A stretch of 64,000 nucleotides of DNA from CAZAMI01 sp964627805 (GCA_964627805.1 CAZVLA010000013.1:1-64000); one strand, 5' to 3'; counted from the stretch's first letter, positions 9,419-18,967 are shown. Program-made: numbers and translations. The notes: generated from the sequence alone by a model not told the origin.

Positions 9419-10225
9419 CTACTTAATTAAGCCATAGTTAATTAATGCCTTAGAAACATCATATCTGTCAACTATGCCTATTAATTTGCTTTTGTCATTA
9501 ACTACGGGTACTCTACCTATTTTCTTATCTAGCATTACCTCAATAATATCCAGTAATTCAGTATTAGGTGATACTGTAAGAGCTGGTGTAGTCATTGCAT
9601 CCCTAACTTTAGTACCTTTCTTTGGTCCACTTTCAGACTCTAGTTCAATCCTTGTATAGCCTCTCTTAAGTAGATCATGCTGTGTTATTATTCCTATAAC
9701 CTTAAGCTCTTTATGATTATTCACTACAGGATAACCGCTTATTCTGTAAACTATTATATTTCTCCATACCTTACTAACTCTGTCCTCAGGTAGTACGAAC
9801 TTAACCTCTCTAGTCATGATGTCCTTAGCTACTACTTTACTGATGTTTCGTTCCCTACTTCGTGATAGGGAGATACTCATGAAGTTATCTAAAGAAGCTA
9901 TTCCTACGTATCTGCCACTACTATCAACGACTGGTACATACCATTCATCAAACTCAAGCATAACCTTTACTGATGTTATTAGATCTTCATTTACCTTAAA
10001 AACTATGTTTGGATCATCCATTAAATCCTTAACTAATGCGTTGGATCTAGTTGATGTTAATCTAAGTACGTGAACTCTCTTAAGTATGCCTACAACACGT
10101 TTATCTGAATCTACTACGGGCATCAATGTTAAGGCTAACTCCCTCATAAGTGCTCTTGCATGAGTAAGTAAATCATTCGGATGTAATGTAGGGTAATGAA
10201 TATCTAATATGTGTTTAATCCTCAA
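9419..10225 (-). CDS. CBS-domain protein (four CBS repeats), first of a tandem trio
   Basis: 268 aa, four CBS repeats (VVGILKRVHVLRL, YVGIASLDNFMS, VIGIITQHDLLKRG, LIGIVDRYDVSKAL). First gene of the CBS run in the transcription direction, 48 bases after the Rqc2-like gene. No catalytic domain. Function is limited to a probable nucleotide-binding sensor. Confidence 0.8.
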   Translation of the reverse strand: MRIKHILDIHYPTLHPNDLLTHARALMRELALTLMPVVDSDKRVVGILKRVHVLRLTSTRSNALVKDLMDDPNIVFKVNEDLITSVKVMLEFDEWYVPVVDSSGRYVGIASLDNFMSISLSRSRERNISKVVAKDIMTREVKFVLPEDRVSKVWRNIIVYRISGYPVVNNHKELKVIGIITQHDLLKRGYTRIELESESGPKKGTKVRDAMTTPALTVSPNTELLDIIEVMLDKKIGRVPVVNDKSKLIGIVDRYDVSKALINYGLIK

Positions 10226-10273
10226 TCTAGCACCATAAGATATAGTGCTACCAACCTTAATATTTCCCTAAAG

Positions 10274-12259
10274 CTAAAACTTATGTTTCCATACTTTCTT
10301 CACTATTCTAGACTTACCGGGTATTCTCTCTAAAACATTGTTCACATTTAGCTTCAGTAATCTACGGTCATTACTCTTAAAGAACTCTACGATTTCCTTA
10401 GCTACAACCTCCTTTCCGTCATTACCGGGAACTAACACTACATAACCTACGCACCGCTTAGAGACTAACTCCTCAGGACCACAGAAAATCCTCATGTACC
10501 TATTGTTGATTACTTCAATACCTAACGCTAATTCTAACTTAACTCCCCTTATATAATTCTTCTTACCCTTAATAGCGAAAGCACCTACACTAAGGTATTC
10601 ACCAGCAGGTGCTGCCTTACTGACTTGGTAACCCTTAACCCAATATACATCGATGGCCCCTAGACCCGCTTTCCAAGCCTTACTATAGCATGCAGCTAGG
10701 GTAGCTACCTCCATGAGATCCAGAATGTCGGGTTCCTTGTTATTACATAAGATTACGAAGGCTGAGCCTCCGTGTATGTCGGCATGTACGAATATATCCT
10801 TATCTCTAAGATACCTCCTTACAACCCTTTCATTCTGTTCAGCATTCCTACCTCCTATTGCTATAAACCCATTAGTGGTTATTATCCAGTGATACTTACT
10901 GAACCAGTCAATACGAAGTAGTAACGCCTCCTCGACTTCCCTAACCTTAACTTCATTTATGATCTCCTTTAATTCCCTTTCTATTTCTTCTTTCTTCTCC
11001 TTAATCTTAGCTAATTTCTTTTCAAGAATCTTAATCCTCTTAATTAATTCAAAGTACTGTTGATTTAATGGAGCGTTTATCTTTAAGTTTATTTCCGTAC
11101 CTTCTATATTTAAAGTAATCACTCCCTTATCTTTTGAGAAACTACTAATTCCACATTTGATTAGTAGATCTTTATCCCAGCCGACATTCTTAATTACCCT
11201 TACGCAGCAATTAAGTACTTTATCTATAACTAGGTAGTTGTTTGATAGAACATTCAGAACCCTATTTAATTTTTCCAATTCCTTGCTTACTTTACCTTCT
11301 TCCTCTTCCATATTCTCTAATACCTTACTTAACCTAGTAACTTCATCCTTCTGTTTTTTTACTTCTTCATAAATTACCTCCTTGGATGTAATTTCTCGGT
11401 AGTATTCATCAACTACTTCGTTAAATGAATTATATAGAACTACCCTACAGTCTTTACATAGGGTTTTCTTAGGCTCAAAGGGGTGGAAAGACACATAATT
11501 ACCCTCACTATTAATTACTATTGAGGGTCTAGGGGACTTAATTACTTTTTTCATGAACTCTACTAACTCCTTCAAAGCTCTACTAACTTCATCAATGTCT
11601 AAGTTACTTAACTTCTTACTTCTTAGTTCAGTACCTAATACTTCATTAACTATCTCAGGAGCTATACCCATAGCCCTAACAAGGGCAGATCCTAATGTAG
11701 TATTCTTTAAGGTGTCGTTACTTAGTAGTCTATTAGTTAATTCGGTAATTGATTCACTCAGCACGTTAGGGAATTTAGGCGGTGTTACGTACTTAAGACC
11801 TATTCTTAACTCCCTATCCCGTGTAGATAATGATTTACTTATGAAGAGTATTCTCCCATCATTATCTGTAATGCACAGCACTCCTCTAGGTATTAACTCA
11901 ATAATTAACTTCCTACTACCTTCCGATGATGCAGTACTGATTTCAACTATCCTCTCGAAATCATGTTGTTTAATTTCGGTTATCTTGGAATTTCTCAGGA
12001 ATCTCCTTAATAAGCTAATCTTACCAGTACATATTAGGTCCGTAATGTACTTCGTAAGATTAATTCTACATCCAGGCTCTATATAGAGGTAGCTATACTC
12101 ACCATTAACTTTCCTGATCTTAAGTACGTATGCTTCGTTACCTGTTACTGATTTTACTCCATAAATGTTAACTACTCTGCTACTTAATAACGTACCTCTA
12201 ATTTCATTAGTTATTACAGCTACGTCTAATGATGTTAAGGCTTTCTTCACTTTTACCAT
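10274..12259 (-). CDS. Rqc2/NEMF-family ribosome quality control protein (NFACT)
   Basis: 661 aa. The N-terminal NFACT-N domain starts TSLDVAVITNEIRGTLLSSR, a helix-hairpin-helix region follows, then a charged coiled coil (about residues 290-430). The NFACT-R region holds FVHADIHGGSAFVILCNN and GAIDVYWVKGYQVSKAAPAG. Family members (eukaryotic NEMF/Rqc2, bacterial RqcH) bind obstructed large subunits and recruit tRNA for C-terminal tailing; archaeal function is inferred. The ATG lies 53 bases inside the preceding methyltransferase gene. Confidence 0.88.
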   Translation of the reverse strand: MVKVKKALTSLDVAVITNEIRGTLLSSRVVNIYGVKSVTGNEAYVLKIRKVNGEYSYLYIEPGCRINLTKYITDLICTGKISLLRRFLRNSKITEIKQHDFERIVEISTASSEGSRKLIIELIPRGVLCITDNDGRILFISKSLSTRDRELRIGLKYVTPPKFPNVLSESITELTNRLLSNDTLKNTTLGSALVRAMGIAPEIVNEVLGTELRSKKLSNLDIDEVSRALKELVEFMKKVIKSPRPSIVINSEGNYVSFHPFEPKKTLCKDCRVVLYNSFNEVVDEYYREITSKEVIYEEVKKQKDEVTRLSKVLENMEEEEGKVSKELEKLNRVLNVLSNNYLVIDKVLNCCVRVIKNVGWDKDLLIKCGISSFSKDKGVITLNIEGTEINLKINAPLNQQYFELIKRIKILEKKLAKIKEKKEEIERELKEIINEVKVREVEEALLLRIDWFSKYHWIITTNGFIAIGGRNAEQNERVVRRYLRDKDIFVHADIHGGSAFVILCNNKEPDILDLMEVATLAACYSKAWKAGLGAIDVYWVKGYQVSKAAPAGEYLSVGAFAIKGKKNYIRGVKLELALGIEVINNRYMRIFCGPEELVSKRCVGYVVLVPGNDGKEVVAKEIVEFFKSNDRRLLKLNVNNVLERIPGKSRIVKKVWKHKF

Positions 12260-12917
12260 GACCTAATACTCCCCAGCAGAGTATCTCGTTATGTCTAATT
12301 ATTCTACACTCACTTAGATTTAATTCATTCTTAAGATGTTTGGACATGTTAATTAACTTGCTCCTATCTCTACATATAACTGTGAAAATAAGGAAACCAT
12401 TACTGGCCAAATATGTACTTATAAAATACTTAAGTATATTGCTAATGTTATACTCACATAGAAGTACGCTGAAGAATGCCACAATGTTAAAGTTAGTGTA
12501 GGGTCTTAGTGGAGGGTATTTAAGGTCACAAGCTATTATATCGTAAATAACATTATTACGGATCTTATTCCTCCCTAACACTAGCAGTGAATAACTTATA
12601 TCCATACCTACGTAATATACTAAATTAGCTTTCAGTATCTTGGATACCTCCAGTAGGTAGTTGAGTAATTCTAAGGTACCACAGCCAACATCTAATATCC
12701 TTAAATCACGTACGACGTTAACACCTACTCCAATATTGATTAACTTCATTAGATTATTATACTTGATTCTTTGCTCACTTACGTATAAATCATCATAGGA
12801 ATTACTTATGCTTTCATACCATTCAAAGACTTTAATTACAGTATCCTCTCCTATGCTCCTCCTGAGTAACTTACTTAAGTAATCATTATCATATCTATGT
12901 TTATTTATTTTAGCCAT
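12207..12917 (-). CDS. Class I SAM-dependent methyltransferase, substrate unknown
   Basis: 236 aa. Motif I is RILDVGCGTLELL, the acidic strand-2 end is YYVGMDISYS, and motif II-like sequence is IIACDLKYPPL. The C-terminal third is divergent and gives no substrate clue. The last 53 bases overlap the start of the Rqc2-like gene in another frame, so the two are translationally coupled. Confidence 0.7.
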   Translation of the reverse strand: MAKINKHRYDNDYLSKLLRRSIGEDTVIKVFEWYESISNSYDDLYVSEQRIKYNNLMKLINIGVGVNVVRDLRILDVGCGTLELLNYLLEVSKILKANLVYYVGMDISYSLLVLGRNKIRNNVIYDIIACDLKYPPLRPYTNFNIVAFFSVLLCEYNISNILKYFISTYLASNGFLIFTVICRDRSKLINMSKHLKNELNLSECRIIRHNEILCWGVLGHGKSEESLNIIRRSCNN

Positions 12918-12926
12918 CGAGTAACC

Positions 12927-13235
12927 CTATCCTAATATCCTTATGATTACGGTCTTATATACGTCAAATATTACTACCCAAGTTAGGAACTCAATACAGT
13001 AAAAGGTTAGTGTTCCTTTAGTAAAGAGCTCCTTTATGCTATATGTATACTTAAACATTAGAAGGCATACTATGAACGTCGGTATTAAACTTAGGAAGTA
13101 TATAATTAATAATATGTAATTAAAATCTACACCAAGTACCGTTCCTTTATTGAATATTGAAAGTATAGCTAATAAAACACCGAAAACAATACCTGCAATC
13201 ACTTTTAGCCTAACTAATGGATCCATGCACTTCAC
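12927..13235 (-). CDS. Small membrane protein, three predicted transmembrane segments
   Basis: 102 aa with hydrophobic spans near residues 11-28, 38-60 and 78-100, and a short positively charged N-terminus with the sequence DPLVRLK. Size and arrangement recall archaeal EMC6-like membrane proteins, but no diagnostic residues can be confirmed by eye, so that is only a suggestion. Nine bases upstream of the methyltransferase gene. Confidence 0.55.
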   Translation of the reverse strand: MKCMDPLVRLKVIAGIVFGVLLAILSIFNKGTVLGVDFNYILLIIYFLSLIPTFIVCLLMFKYTYSIKELFTKGTLTFYCIEFLTWVVIFDVYKTVIIRILG

Positions 13236-13252
13236 CGTGTTCCTACCTAAAG

Positions 13253-13804
13253 TTAGTCCTTACTAACTAAAGTATTTATGAAGCTGATTAATACATTAAT
13301 TAAATCATGCTTAACATAACTTAAACAATCGAGTCTTAGATTTAATGCTGTTGTATGGATTAAGTCATACTCGGTTATGTCTCTGTTAACTATTAGTGGA
13401 AGTATTTTCATTACTTTTCTATCTTCATTATTAATTACTATGATATATACGTTATTACTAACCTTAAATGATATCCTAACCTCGCTACCTATCTTAACCC
13501 TTAAAGCGGACTCTCTAGTAATGGCGCTCCTTAGCTTATTGTATACGTCATCATTACTTTGAAAAACTACGGCATTTACTGAGGCGTAGCAGTAACTGCT
13601 CAAATCATTGATTTTAAGAATTAATTCTTTAATTCTGTTCTTACCTATACTTAAGTCCGAAGTAGTTAGTATTACTTTAAACTCGTTAGTATATTGATCT
13701 AGGTTGGTGAGTCTGCACTTGAACTCCTTAACTACTCTACTTAATGTAGTATATGTCCTCCCTTTAAGCATGCCCTCAATACTGACTAATAATTTAATGG
13801 GCAT
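13253..13804 (-). CDS. Conserved-looking hypothetical protein
   Basis: 183 aa, soluble, no signal peptide. Alternating beta and helical stretches; the first 90 residues could be a THUMP-like RNA-binding region (pattern LTTSDLSIGKNRIKELILK), but this is not diagnostic. ATG with an upstream AGGGAG (13806-13811 on the complementary strand). Probably first gene of the - strand run leading to the Rqc2-like protein. Confidence 0.5.
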   Translation of the reverse strand: MPIKLLVSIEGMLKGRTYTTLSRVVKEFKCRLTNLDQYTNEFKVILTTSDLSIGKNRIKELILKINDLSSYCYASVNAVVFQSNDDVYNKLRSAITRESALRVKIGSEVRISFKVSNNVYIIVINNEDRKVMKILPLIVNRDITEYDLIHTTALNLRLDCLSYVKHDLINVLISFINTLVSKD

Positions 13805-13881
13805 AACTCCCTATAATACATTATCAATACATTGTTTTAACTTTAATTAGACTCACTCACTACTTTGGTTAGGGCTCTGTA

Positions 13882-14121
13882 GTGACTAGGAAATTAGTAT
13901 GTATAGTCTGCGGAAGGAAATTCCCTCAAGGACAGGGTGTCGTGATAAGTATTGAAGGTAAAGAATACACCTTTCATAGCAAGTCCTGCGCTATCAAGTT
14001 CTTGAGGAGAGTAATTGATGAAGCGCAGGAGTTAGGAATTAAGAGGATAATGGATTCCGTGGAGAAGGAGTTTATTGAGGAACTTAAGAGAAGGGAGGAA
14101 TTACGTAAGAAAGTAATTTAG
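13882..14121 (+). CDS. Small TRASH-like zinc-binding protein
   Basis: 79 aa. An N-terminal CIVCGRKF pair and a later SKSCAIKFL give the spaced cysteines of a treble-clef/TRASH metal-binding domain, followed by an amphipathic charged helix (residues 45-78). GTG start. Similar single-domain proteins are common in crenarchaea; role unknown, perhaps metal sensing or protein interaction. Confidence 0.6.
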   Translation: MTRKLVCIVCGRKFPQGQGVVISIEGKEYTFHSKSCAIKFLRRVIDEAQELGIKRIMDSVEKEFIEELKRREELRKKVI

Positions 14122-14151
14122 GGTTAAGGTGTAGCATATACTGCAGCTGGG

Positions 14152-14200
14152 ATGATGAGTGTGGCGGTCTCGGATTAATGAAGACTTAGGAGCCCCCTGA
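14152..14200 (+). ncRNA. Candidate box C/D guide sRNA
   Basis: C box ATGATGA at 14152-14158, 12-nt guide, degenerate D' (CGGA), C'-like TAATGA, second guide region ending AGGAGCCCC, and D box CTGA at 14197-14200. Flanking GGG/CCT can pair as a short terminal stem. It lies between two convergent genes. D' and C' are weak, so this is one of the less certain candidates. Confidence 0.5.
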
Positions 14201-14201
14201 C

Positions 14202-14735
14202 CTACTTTAATGACCTTAACTTAGGTAGTGTAGCACCTCTCTGTCCTTGATATTTACCACTGTACGGCCTACTTACGGGTGTTGTTAATTTAGCAAATAC
14301 TACGTGAAGGAACCTAGTGCCTATGGGTATAGCTATAGGGAATGAAGTACTTAGTACTTCTATAGTTATCTGACCCTCAAACCCTCCGTCAATTATTGTT
14401 GGAGGCATCATTATACCTAGCCTAGCAAAGGTACTTCTAAGCTCTACAAACCCCATTAGCTCAGGAGGTAGTTTTAAGTACTCTAGCGTATGTAGGAGGT
14501 ACCTCCTATTGGGCTTTAATACTACGTAATCCTTAGCCTCACCGCACTTAAATAGCTTATTAACGTTAGCACCTTCTCTAATGTAGAATACCTCATCATC
14601 TTCCATTATCTCACAATACTCACTACCTATCCTTAAGTCAAGTCCATTCTCTCTAATTATCTTATTATCCAATGGCTCCACATGTAACCTACCGCTACTT
14701 AGGTATGACCTTAAGTCAAAGTCGGATAGGATCAT
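14202..14735 (-). CDS. dcd: dCTP deaminase
   Basis: Converts dCTP to dUTP for thymidylate synthesis; trimeric dUTPase-like fold. About 177 aa from ATG at 14735 (MILSDFDLRSYL), the family's usual start; a GTG at 14744 is in frame upstream. The signature ELRSTFARLGIMMPPTIIDG, with the catalytic Glu in the following GFEGQITIEVL, is intact. Overlaps the thyX stop by 4 bases, so the two thymidylate genes are coupled. Confidence 0.93.
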   Translation of the reverse strand: MILSDFDLRSYLSSGRLHVEPLDNKIIRENGLDLRIGSEYCEIMEDDEVFYIREGANVNKLFKCGEAKDYVVLKPNRRYLLHTLEYLKLPPELMGFVELRSTFARLGIMMPPTIIDGGFEGQITIEVLSTSFPIAIPIGTRFLHVVFAKLTTPVSRPYSGKYQGQRGATLPKLRSLK

Positions 14736-15370
14736 ACTTCCCACCTACAGTAATTATTTACTAAGTGCCATATCTCAGGTATTATCTTGGACACTTCCTC
14801 AATCATTAATTTAACTACTTCACGTATTTCCCATTGTGCTTCATTACTTAATCTTAAACAAGCAATGTGTAGCAATTCCCTCAAATTAACAGTCATAAGT
14901 ATAGTCGTCTTAACAGCCTGAGGAAGTACGAATCTAGCATCCTCAGGTCTCACGCCCTTACTTATCAAGGACTTATAAACCTGAAATGAATGTGAGACTA
15001 CATTCCTAAATAACTCCCTTAATTCATCATTACTCATTATTGATATAGGTACTACGTAATCCTCACTAACTACTGAATACCTTTGTGATTCTTGAGTGTA
15101 ACTGGCGATCCTATGCCTAACTAACTGATGTGACGTAACTCTACTTACATCACTTATTAAGAAAGTAAATACGACATGTTCAAGTACACTAGGGAATTTA
15201 TAGGATAATCTTACGTACTCACTAACCTTCTCGTCGGGGTAATTACTTAAGTAATACTCAATACCCTTCCTAGACACCTTCCCGGAAGATACCTTAAATG
15301 CTATCAGTAATAGCCTCCTTGGATCCCTAATAGTGCCGCCACTCCATGAAATTAATGTTACCTTAACCAT
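14732..15370 (-). CDS. thyX: Flavin-dependent thymidylate synthase
   Basis: FAD/NADPH-dependent conversion of dUMP to dTMP. The ThyX motif RHRIASYTQESQRY is complete (RHRxxSxxxxSxR). ATG at 15370 follows GAGGGTG; an in-frame GTG lies at 15376. Upstream on the same strand is CTTATATAAAA, a good archaeal TATA box. Together with dcd it forms a two-gene pyrimidine deoxynucleotide operon. Confidence 0.96.
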   Translation of the reverse strand: MVKVTLISWSGGTIRDPRRLLLIAFKVSSGKVSRKGIEYYLSNYPDEKVSEYVRLSYKFPSVLEHVVFTFLISDVSRVTSHQLVRHRIASYTQESQRYSVVSEDYVVPISIMSNDELRELFRNVVSHSFQVYKSLISKGVRPEDARFVLPQAVKTTILMTVNLRELLHIACLRLSNEAQWEIREVVKLMIEEVSKIIPEIWHLVNNYCRWEV

Positions 15371-15400
15371 GAGCACCCTCAGAGGTTCTCCTAAACTACT

Positions 15401-15420
15401 TAATTTTATATAAGGGTTAA
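15401..15420 (-). promoter_or_regulatory. TATA-box promoter of thyX-dcd
   Basis: On the minus strand the sequence reads TTAACCCTTATATAAAATTA, a strong crenarchaeal BRE/TATA element 31-50 bases ahead of the thyX ATG. Confidence 0.6.
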
Positions 15421-15452
15421 GGCACTTACTGCAATAGTTCCAGTACGTGGTC

Positions 15453-16106
15453 TTATCCTATACACCTTTCTAAGTACTCACTACGTAAGGATCTCTCAAT
15501 AACATCCCCCGAAGGACTTACTTCCCTAAAGGTCCTAGCGTAGAACTTCGATATCTTAACCTTATCAGATAGCCAGCAATCTGGGGGCATCCCAGCCTTA
15601 ATGCAGGTCTCCGAAAGGAACGTTTCTTCATCCCAGCAATACTCTACGGGAACTTCCGGAAGTAATAATCCCTTATAGAAACCATACTCTATTATTAAAC
15701 CGTCCCTACCTATATCTACCTGATTAACTATATCAAAACCCTTAGCGTCAATCCTAATCGCTTGCGAAAGCACGGAAACCTCTATAATGACGCTACTTAA
15801 CTCATTAATAGTTAATGGAGGAAATCTAGGGTCTTCAGTAGATGCGGCGATTGCTGCGCTAACTACGTTCTTTGCTAGTGGCTCTATGGGTGCGGTAAAG
15901 CCTATGCAACCCCTTAACTCATTACTAGGGTACTTAAGAAGAGTTACGAAGCACATACCCTTCTTGAGTAACTTCTTAGGTACTTCATTACTTACATCAA
16001 TTACTGAACCACTCTCTAAGTACTTCCTAATAGCTTCCCTAGCTATCCTAACTAGTAATGCACCGTCCTCTATAGTTAATTCATCAGGTACAAGGACTTC
16101 ATTCAC
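15453..16106 (-). CDS. AMMECR1-domain protein
   Basis: 217 aa. The AMMECR1 signature LRGCIGF is followed by PLAKNVVSAAIAASTEDPRFPPL and a conserved VEYCWDEETFLSETC region. The domain is widespread in archaea and eukaryotes; biochemical role unsettled. Upstream on the same strand is the Mut7-C gene, 17 bases away, so the two are probably cotranscribed. Confidence 0.9.
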   Translation of the reverse strand: MNEVLVPDELTIEDGALLVRIAREAIRKYLESGSVIDVSNEVPKKLLKKGMCFVTLLKYPSNELRGCIGFTAPIEPLAKNVVSAAIAASTEDPRFPPLTINELSSVIIEVSVLSQAIRIDAKGFDIVNQVDIGRDGLIIEYGFYKGLLLPEVPVEYCWDEETFLSETCIKAGMPPDCWLSDKVKISKFYARTFREVSPSGDVIERSLRSEYLERCIG

Positions 16107-16123
16107 TACTTAACACCCCAATA

Positions 16124-16669
16124 CTATCTTCTATGACCTCTTAGTAATCTCTTTTGCACCTCATCGATGATCCTCTCTATAGTCCTCCAGTGATTACCTT
16201 GCCAGTAAACCTTACCGCATTTAGGACACTTCCAGAACTTATCGTACCTAGTACCAACAGATGCAGGTACTAGGGATAGTGCCTCAGCTTTACTAATGGT
16301 CACTAATCTAGTATTGCAGAGTGGGCATCGGGTTTCGTTAGGCTTGAATGAGGGGTCAATTCCGGTTCTTAATGATATCTTAAGTAAGGCGTCTTCAATC
16401 TCATCATCTGGGTTGAGTAGGACAGCCTTTAGCCTCCTCTTTATTGCTCTCCTAAATAAACCGGTATCCCTAGTTACGATAACTCTTCCTTCCCTCTCAG
16501 CGATCCTAAGTACATCATTGTCATCGTAACTCCTTGAGTATTTAGTATCGTAACCTAAAATCCTTAACCACCTAGCTACATCACCTAACATAGCATCCAC
16601 TATAAACTTCACTTCCCTACCCACAGAACCATGAAATACAGTATTAATTAACTTATACTCTGCACGCAC
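16124..16669 (-). CDS. Mut7-C RNase-domain protein
   Basis: 181 aa. PIN-like nuclease half: FIVDAMLGDVARWLRILGYD, DDNDVLRIA and VIVTRDTGLFRRA carry the acidic residues. The C-terminal zinc ribbon has CPLCNTRL and CPKCGKVYWQGNHW. Predicted Mg-dependent RNase; physiological substrate unknown. Divergent from L35Ae, with TATA-like sequence between them. Confidence 0.88.
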   Translation of the reverse strand: MRAEYKLINTVFHGSVGREVKFIVDAMLGDVARWLRILGYDTKYSRSYDDNDVLRIAEREGRVIVTRDTGLFRRAIKRRLKAVLLNPDDEIEDALLKISLRTGIDPSFKPNETRCPLCNTRLVTISKAEALSLVPASVGTRYDKFWKCPKCGKVYWQGNHWRTIERIIDEVQKRLLRGHRR

Positions 16670-16724
16670 ATGCTAAGATAACCTTATAAATTCCTACTAA
16701 AAACTCATAGTCTAGGGGCTAATT

Positions 16725-16994
16725 ATGGTGAGAGGAGTAGGTATAGTACTTGGATATCAAAGAGGTACTAAGACACAGTATGTCAATAATGTATTAATTA
16801 AGGTAATAAGTAGTGAAGTAGGTAATGTAGCTAATTTGATAGGTTCTAAGGTTCTCGTAAAGGATAAGTATGGTAATGAATACGTAGGTAAGATTATTAG
16901 AGTACATGCAAGAGGTAAAAACAACGTAGTTATAGCAAGGTTTAACAGAAACTTACCTGGTCAAGCTATAGGTTCTGAGGCACTAATAACTTAG
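16725..16994 (+). CDS. rpl35ae: Ribosomal protein L35Ae
   Basis: 89 aa, a small beta-barrel protein of the large subunit. Typical blocks are GIVLGYQRGTKTQYVNNVLIK, GSKVLVKDKYGNEYVGKI and VVIARFNRNLPGQAIG. ATG start; AAACCTTATAAATT-like TATA upstream. Single-gene unit. Confidence 0.92.
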   Translation: MVRGVGIVLGYQRGTKTQYVNNVLIKVISSEVGNVANLIGSKVLVKDKYGNEYVGKIIRVHARGKNNVVIARFNRNLPGQAIGSEALIT

Positions 16995-17024
16995 ATTAAC
17001 TTAATAATGTAGATATCGTTAATA

Positions 17025-18809
17025 TCAAGTCTGAATCTTCTTAAGCTGTCTCTGATACATCTCAAGTAATTCATTAACGGTTGTTGCATCTTCAGGTGAC
17101 TTATCATCTCTTAACCTAATGAATCTAGGGAAACGTATGGATATTCCAGCACCCTTCCTAATAACGTCTCTGCAACATGTATGTATAGGCGAAAGCGTTA
17201 GCTCAGCACCTATAATCTCGACCACTAAAGCCGGCGTAACCCATACGTCAGGCTTCATTATTGAATCAACTCTAGGGTGTTTACTACTTATTATGTAGGG
17301 TTTTAAGATCTCATTAAGACGGGCTAAGTCGGCATCAGTAAAACCTGAACCTACCTTACATACAGTTCTGAAGATGTCCCTATCCGGATCGTAAGCAGCC
17401 ACTAATAATGCGCCGTACTTACCTGCTCTTCTACCCCTACCAGCGAATGCACCCACGATAACTAAGTCTACGGTATCAGTCATTTCACTCTTATAGTCGC
17501 GCTTGTACTTAATCCATAACCATCCCCTAGCACCAGCTTGGTATATTGCCTGTTTATGAATAGCCTTAACCATCACGCCCTCAGCTCCATCTTCAATAGC
17601 CTTTAGGAAGAACTTCTCTAACTCTTCGGGATCATCGGTCACTATACTCTGAGCTAATTTAAATGACTCATCCTCCCTAACTATGCTCTTAAGAACCTTT
17701 CTTCTCTCAAGTATAGGTTTCATAGTTAAGTCCTCACCATCACTGTAAAGTACGTCAAATAAGTAAACAGCTACGGGATACTCTTTAATAGCTTCATGGA
17801 TATCGTGCTTTCTCTTCCTATGCATGAGTTCTTGGAAAGGCCTCATCTCGCCTGTGTCGGGATCTATAGCTACGATTTCACCTTCAATTATCGCTTCCTC
17901 AGCCACTACATTACTTAATGTCTTCTCAACTACGTCAGGGTATTGATGAGTTATGTTCTCAAGTCTCCTTGAGAATATCAGGACCTTATCGCCTTTCTTA
18001 TGTATTTGCGCCCTCTCACCGTCATACTTATACTCCACTAAGGCCTTACCGCCAACCTTAGATAGTATTTCCCTAGGGTCATTGAGCCTCTCAGCCAGCA
18101 TAGGTCTTATCGGGATCCCGACCTCAGGTTTAAGTGCTGATATTTCCTTAATTCCCTTAGTAGCTAAGATCTTAGCTATCTGACCTAAGTCAGCCCTTAT
18201 GTTGTACGCCCTCTCAATAATTTGCCTATAATTCTGTGACCCGGCATACACTATAGCTAATGCATCCATGATAGTCGCGTCTCCTATACCTAACCTTAAT
18301 CTACCTTCAACGAACCTTACTAAGTATCTAGCCTCTACGGGGTCAGCATCAGCTATTAGACCAGCTATTAAGTTTATCTTCACATCTCTACTACCCTCAC
18401 CAGTTGCTAACGCTACCTTAGTCAATACTTTATAAACCTCCTCAACAGTTAATTTCCTTCTCTGAACCGTCATGAATTTAGCTAAGCCTAACGCTGCACT
18501 CTCACTTTTACGTTTCAGAGACTCAGCTACTCTACCTAAATCACCTAATCTACGGTATAATGACTCAACCTCAGACTCCCTACTACGTGTGGCCTTAGCT
18601 ATTGCCTTAATCAGTAATTTCTCACCAACACCAAGTTCAGGGAGTCCTGCCCAGTCAGGCCATAGCTTACCCTGAATTAGGTATACAACTTTATCTATTA
18701 TGTCAGCTGGTGTCTTCCTGAATAAATCCACTAACGCTAAAGTTAATTGAGTTCTGCTAGTTACCTTCTCTATTCTGTCAAATGTGCGAGCTAGTATTGA
18801 TAACTCCAA
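17025..18809 (-). CDS. lig: ATP-dependent DNA ligase
   Basis: 594 aa replicative ligase. N-terminal DNA-binding domain (1-230). The adenylation motif KYDGER contains nucleophile K261. Nucleotidyltransferase motifs include EGEIVAIDPDTGEMRPFQ, GAEGVMVKAIH and WLWIKYKRDY. The OB domain follows (about 420-590). Full length and intact. Confidence 0.96.
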   Translation of the reverse strand: MELSILARTFDRIEKVTSRTQLTLALVDLFRKTPADIIDKVVYLIQGKLWPDWAGLPELGVGEKLLIKAIAKATRSRESEVESLYRRLGDLGRVAESLKRKSESAALGLAKFMTVQRRKLTVEEVYKVLTKVALATGEGSRDVKINLIAGLIADADPVEARYLVRFVEGRLRLGIGDATIMDALAIVYAGSQNYRQIIERAYNIRADLGQIAKILATKGIKEISALKPEVGIPIRPMLAERLNDPREILSKVGGKALVEYKYDGERAQIHKKGDKVLIFSRRLENITHQYPDVVEKTLSNVVAEEAIIEGEIVAIDPDTGEMRPFQELMHRKRKHDIHEAIKEYPVAVYLFDVLYSDGEDLTMKPILERRKVLKSIVREDESFKLAQSIVTDDPEELEKFFLKAIEDGAEGVMVKAIHKQAIYQAGARGWLWIKYKRDYKSEMTDTVDLVIVGAFAGRGRRAGKYGALLVAAYDPDRDIFRTVCKVGSGFTDADLARLNEILKPYIISSKHPRVDSIMKPDVWVTPALVVEIIGAELTLSPIHTCCRDVIRKGAGISIRFPRFIRLRDDKSPEDATTVNELLEMYQRQLKKIQT

Positions 18810-18889
18810 ACGCTACCCCAGTATCTCGGTTCGTTTTAGAATATTTAATAGTACCCCTACACTACGTAGTTAAGGAGGGTAATTAACCG

Positions 18890-18940
18890 ATGATGATAAC
18901 CCGGCAAGAAGGTACTGATGCCTTATCAGTGTTACGCTGA
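18890..18940 (+). ncRNA. Candidate box C/D guide sRNA
   Basis: C box ATGATGA (18890-18896), C' TGATGC (18916-18921) and D box CTGA (18937-18940), total 51 nt. A CTGA overlapping C' (18915-18918) complicates the D' assignment, and the terminal stem is weak. It sits in the 158-base gap between ligase and the next gene. Architecture is suggestive, not ideal. Confidence 0.4.
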
Positions 18941-18967
18941 GGAGCAACTATACCTATACCTGAATTA

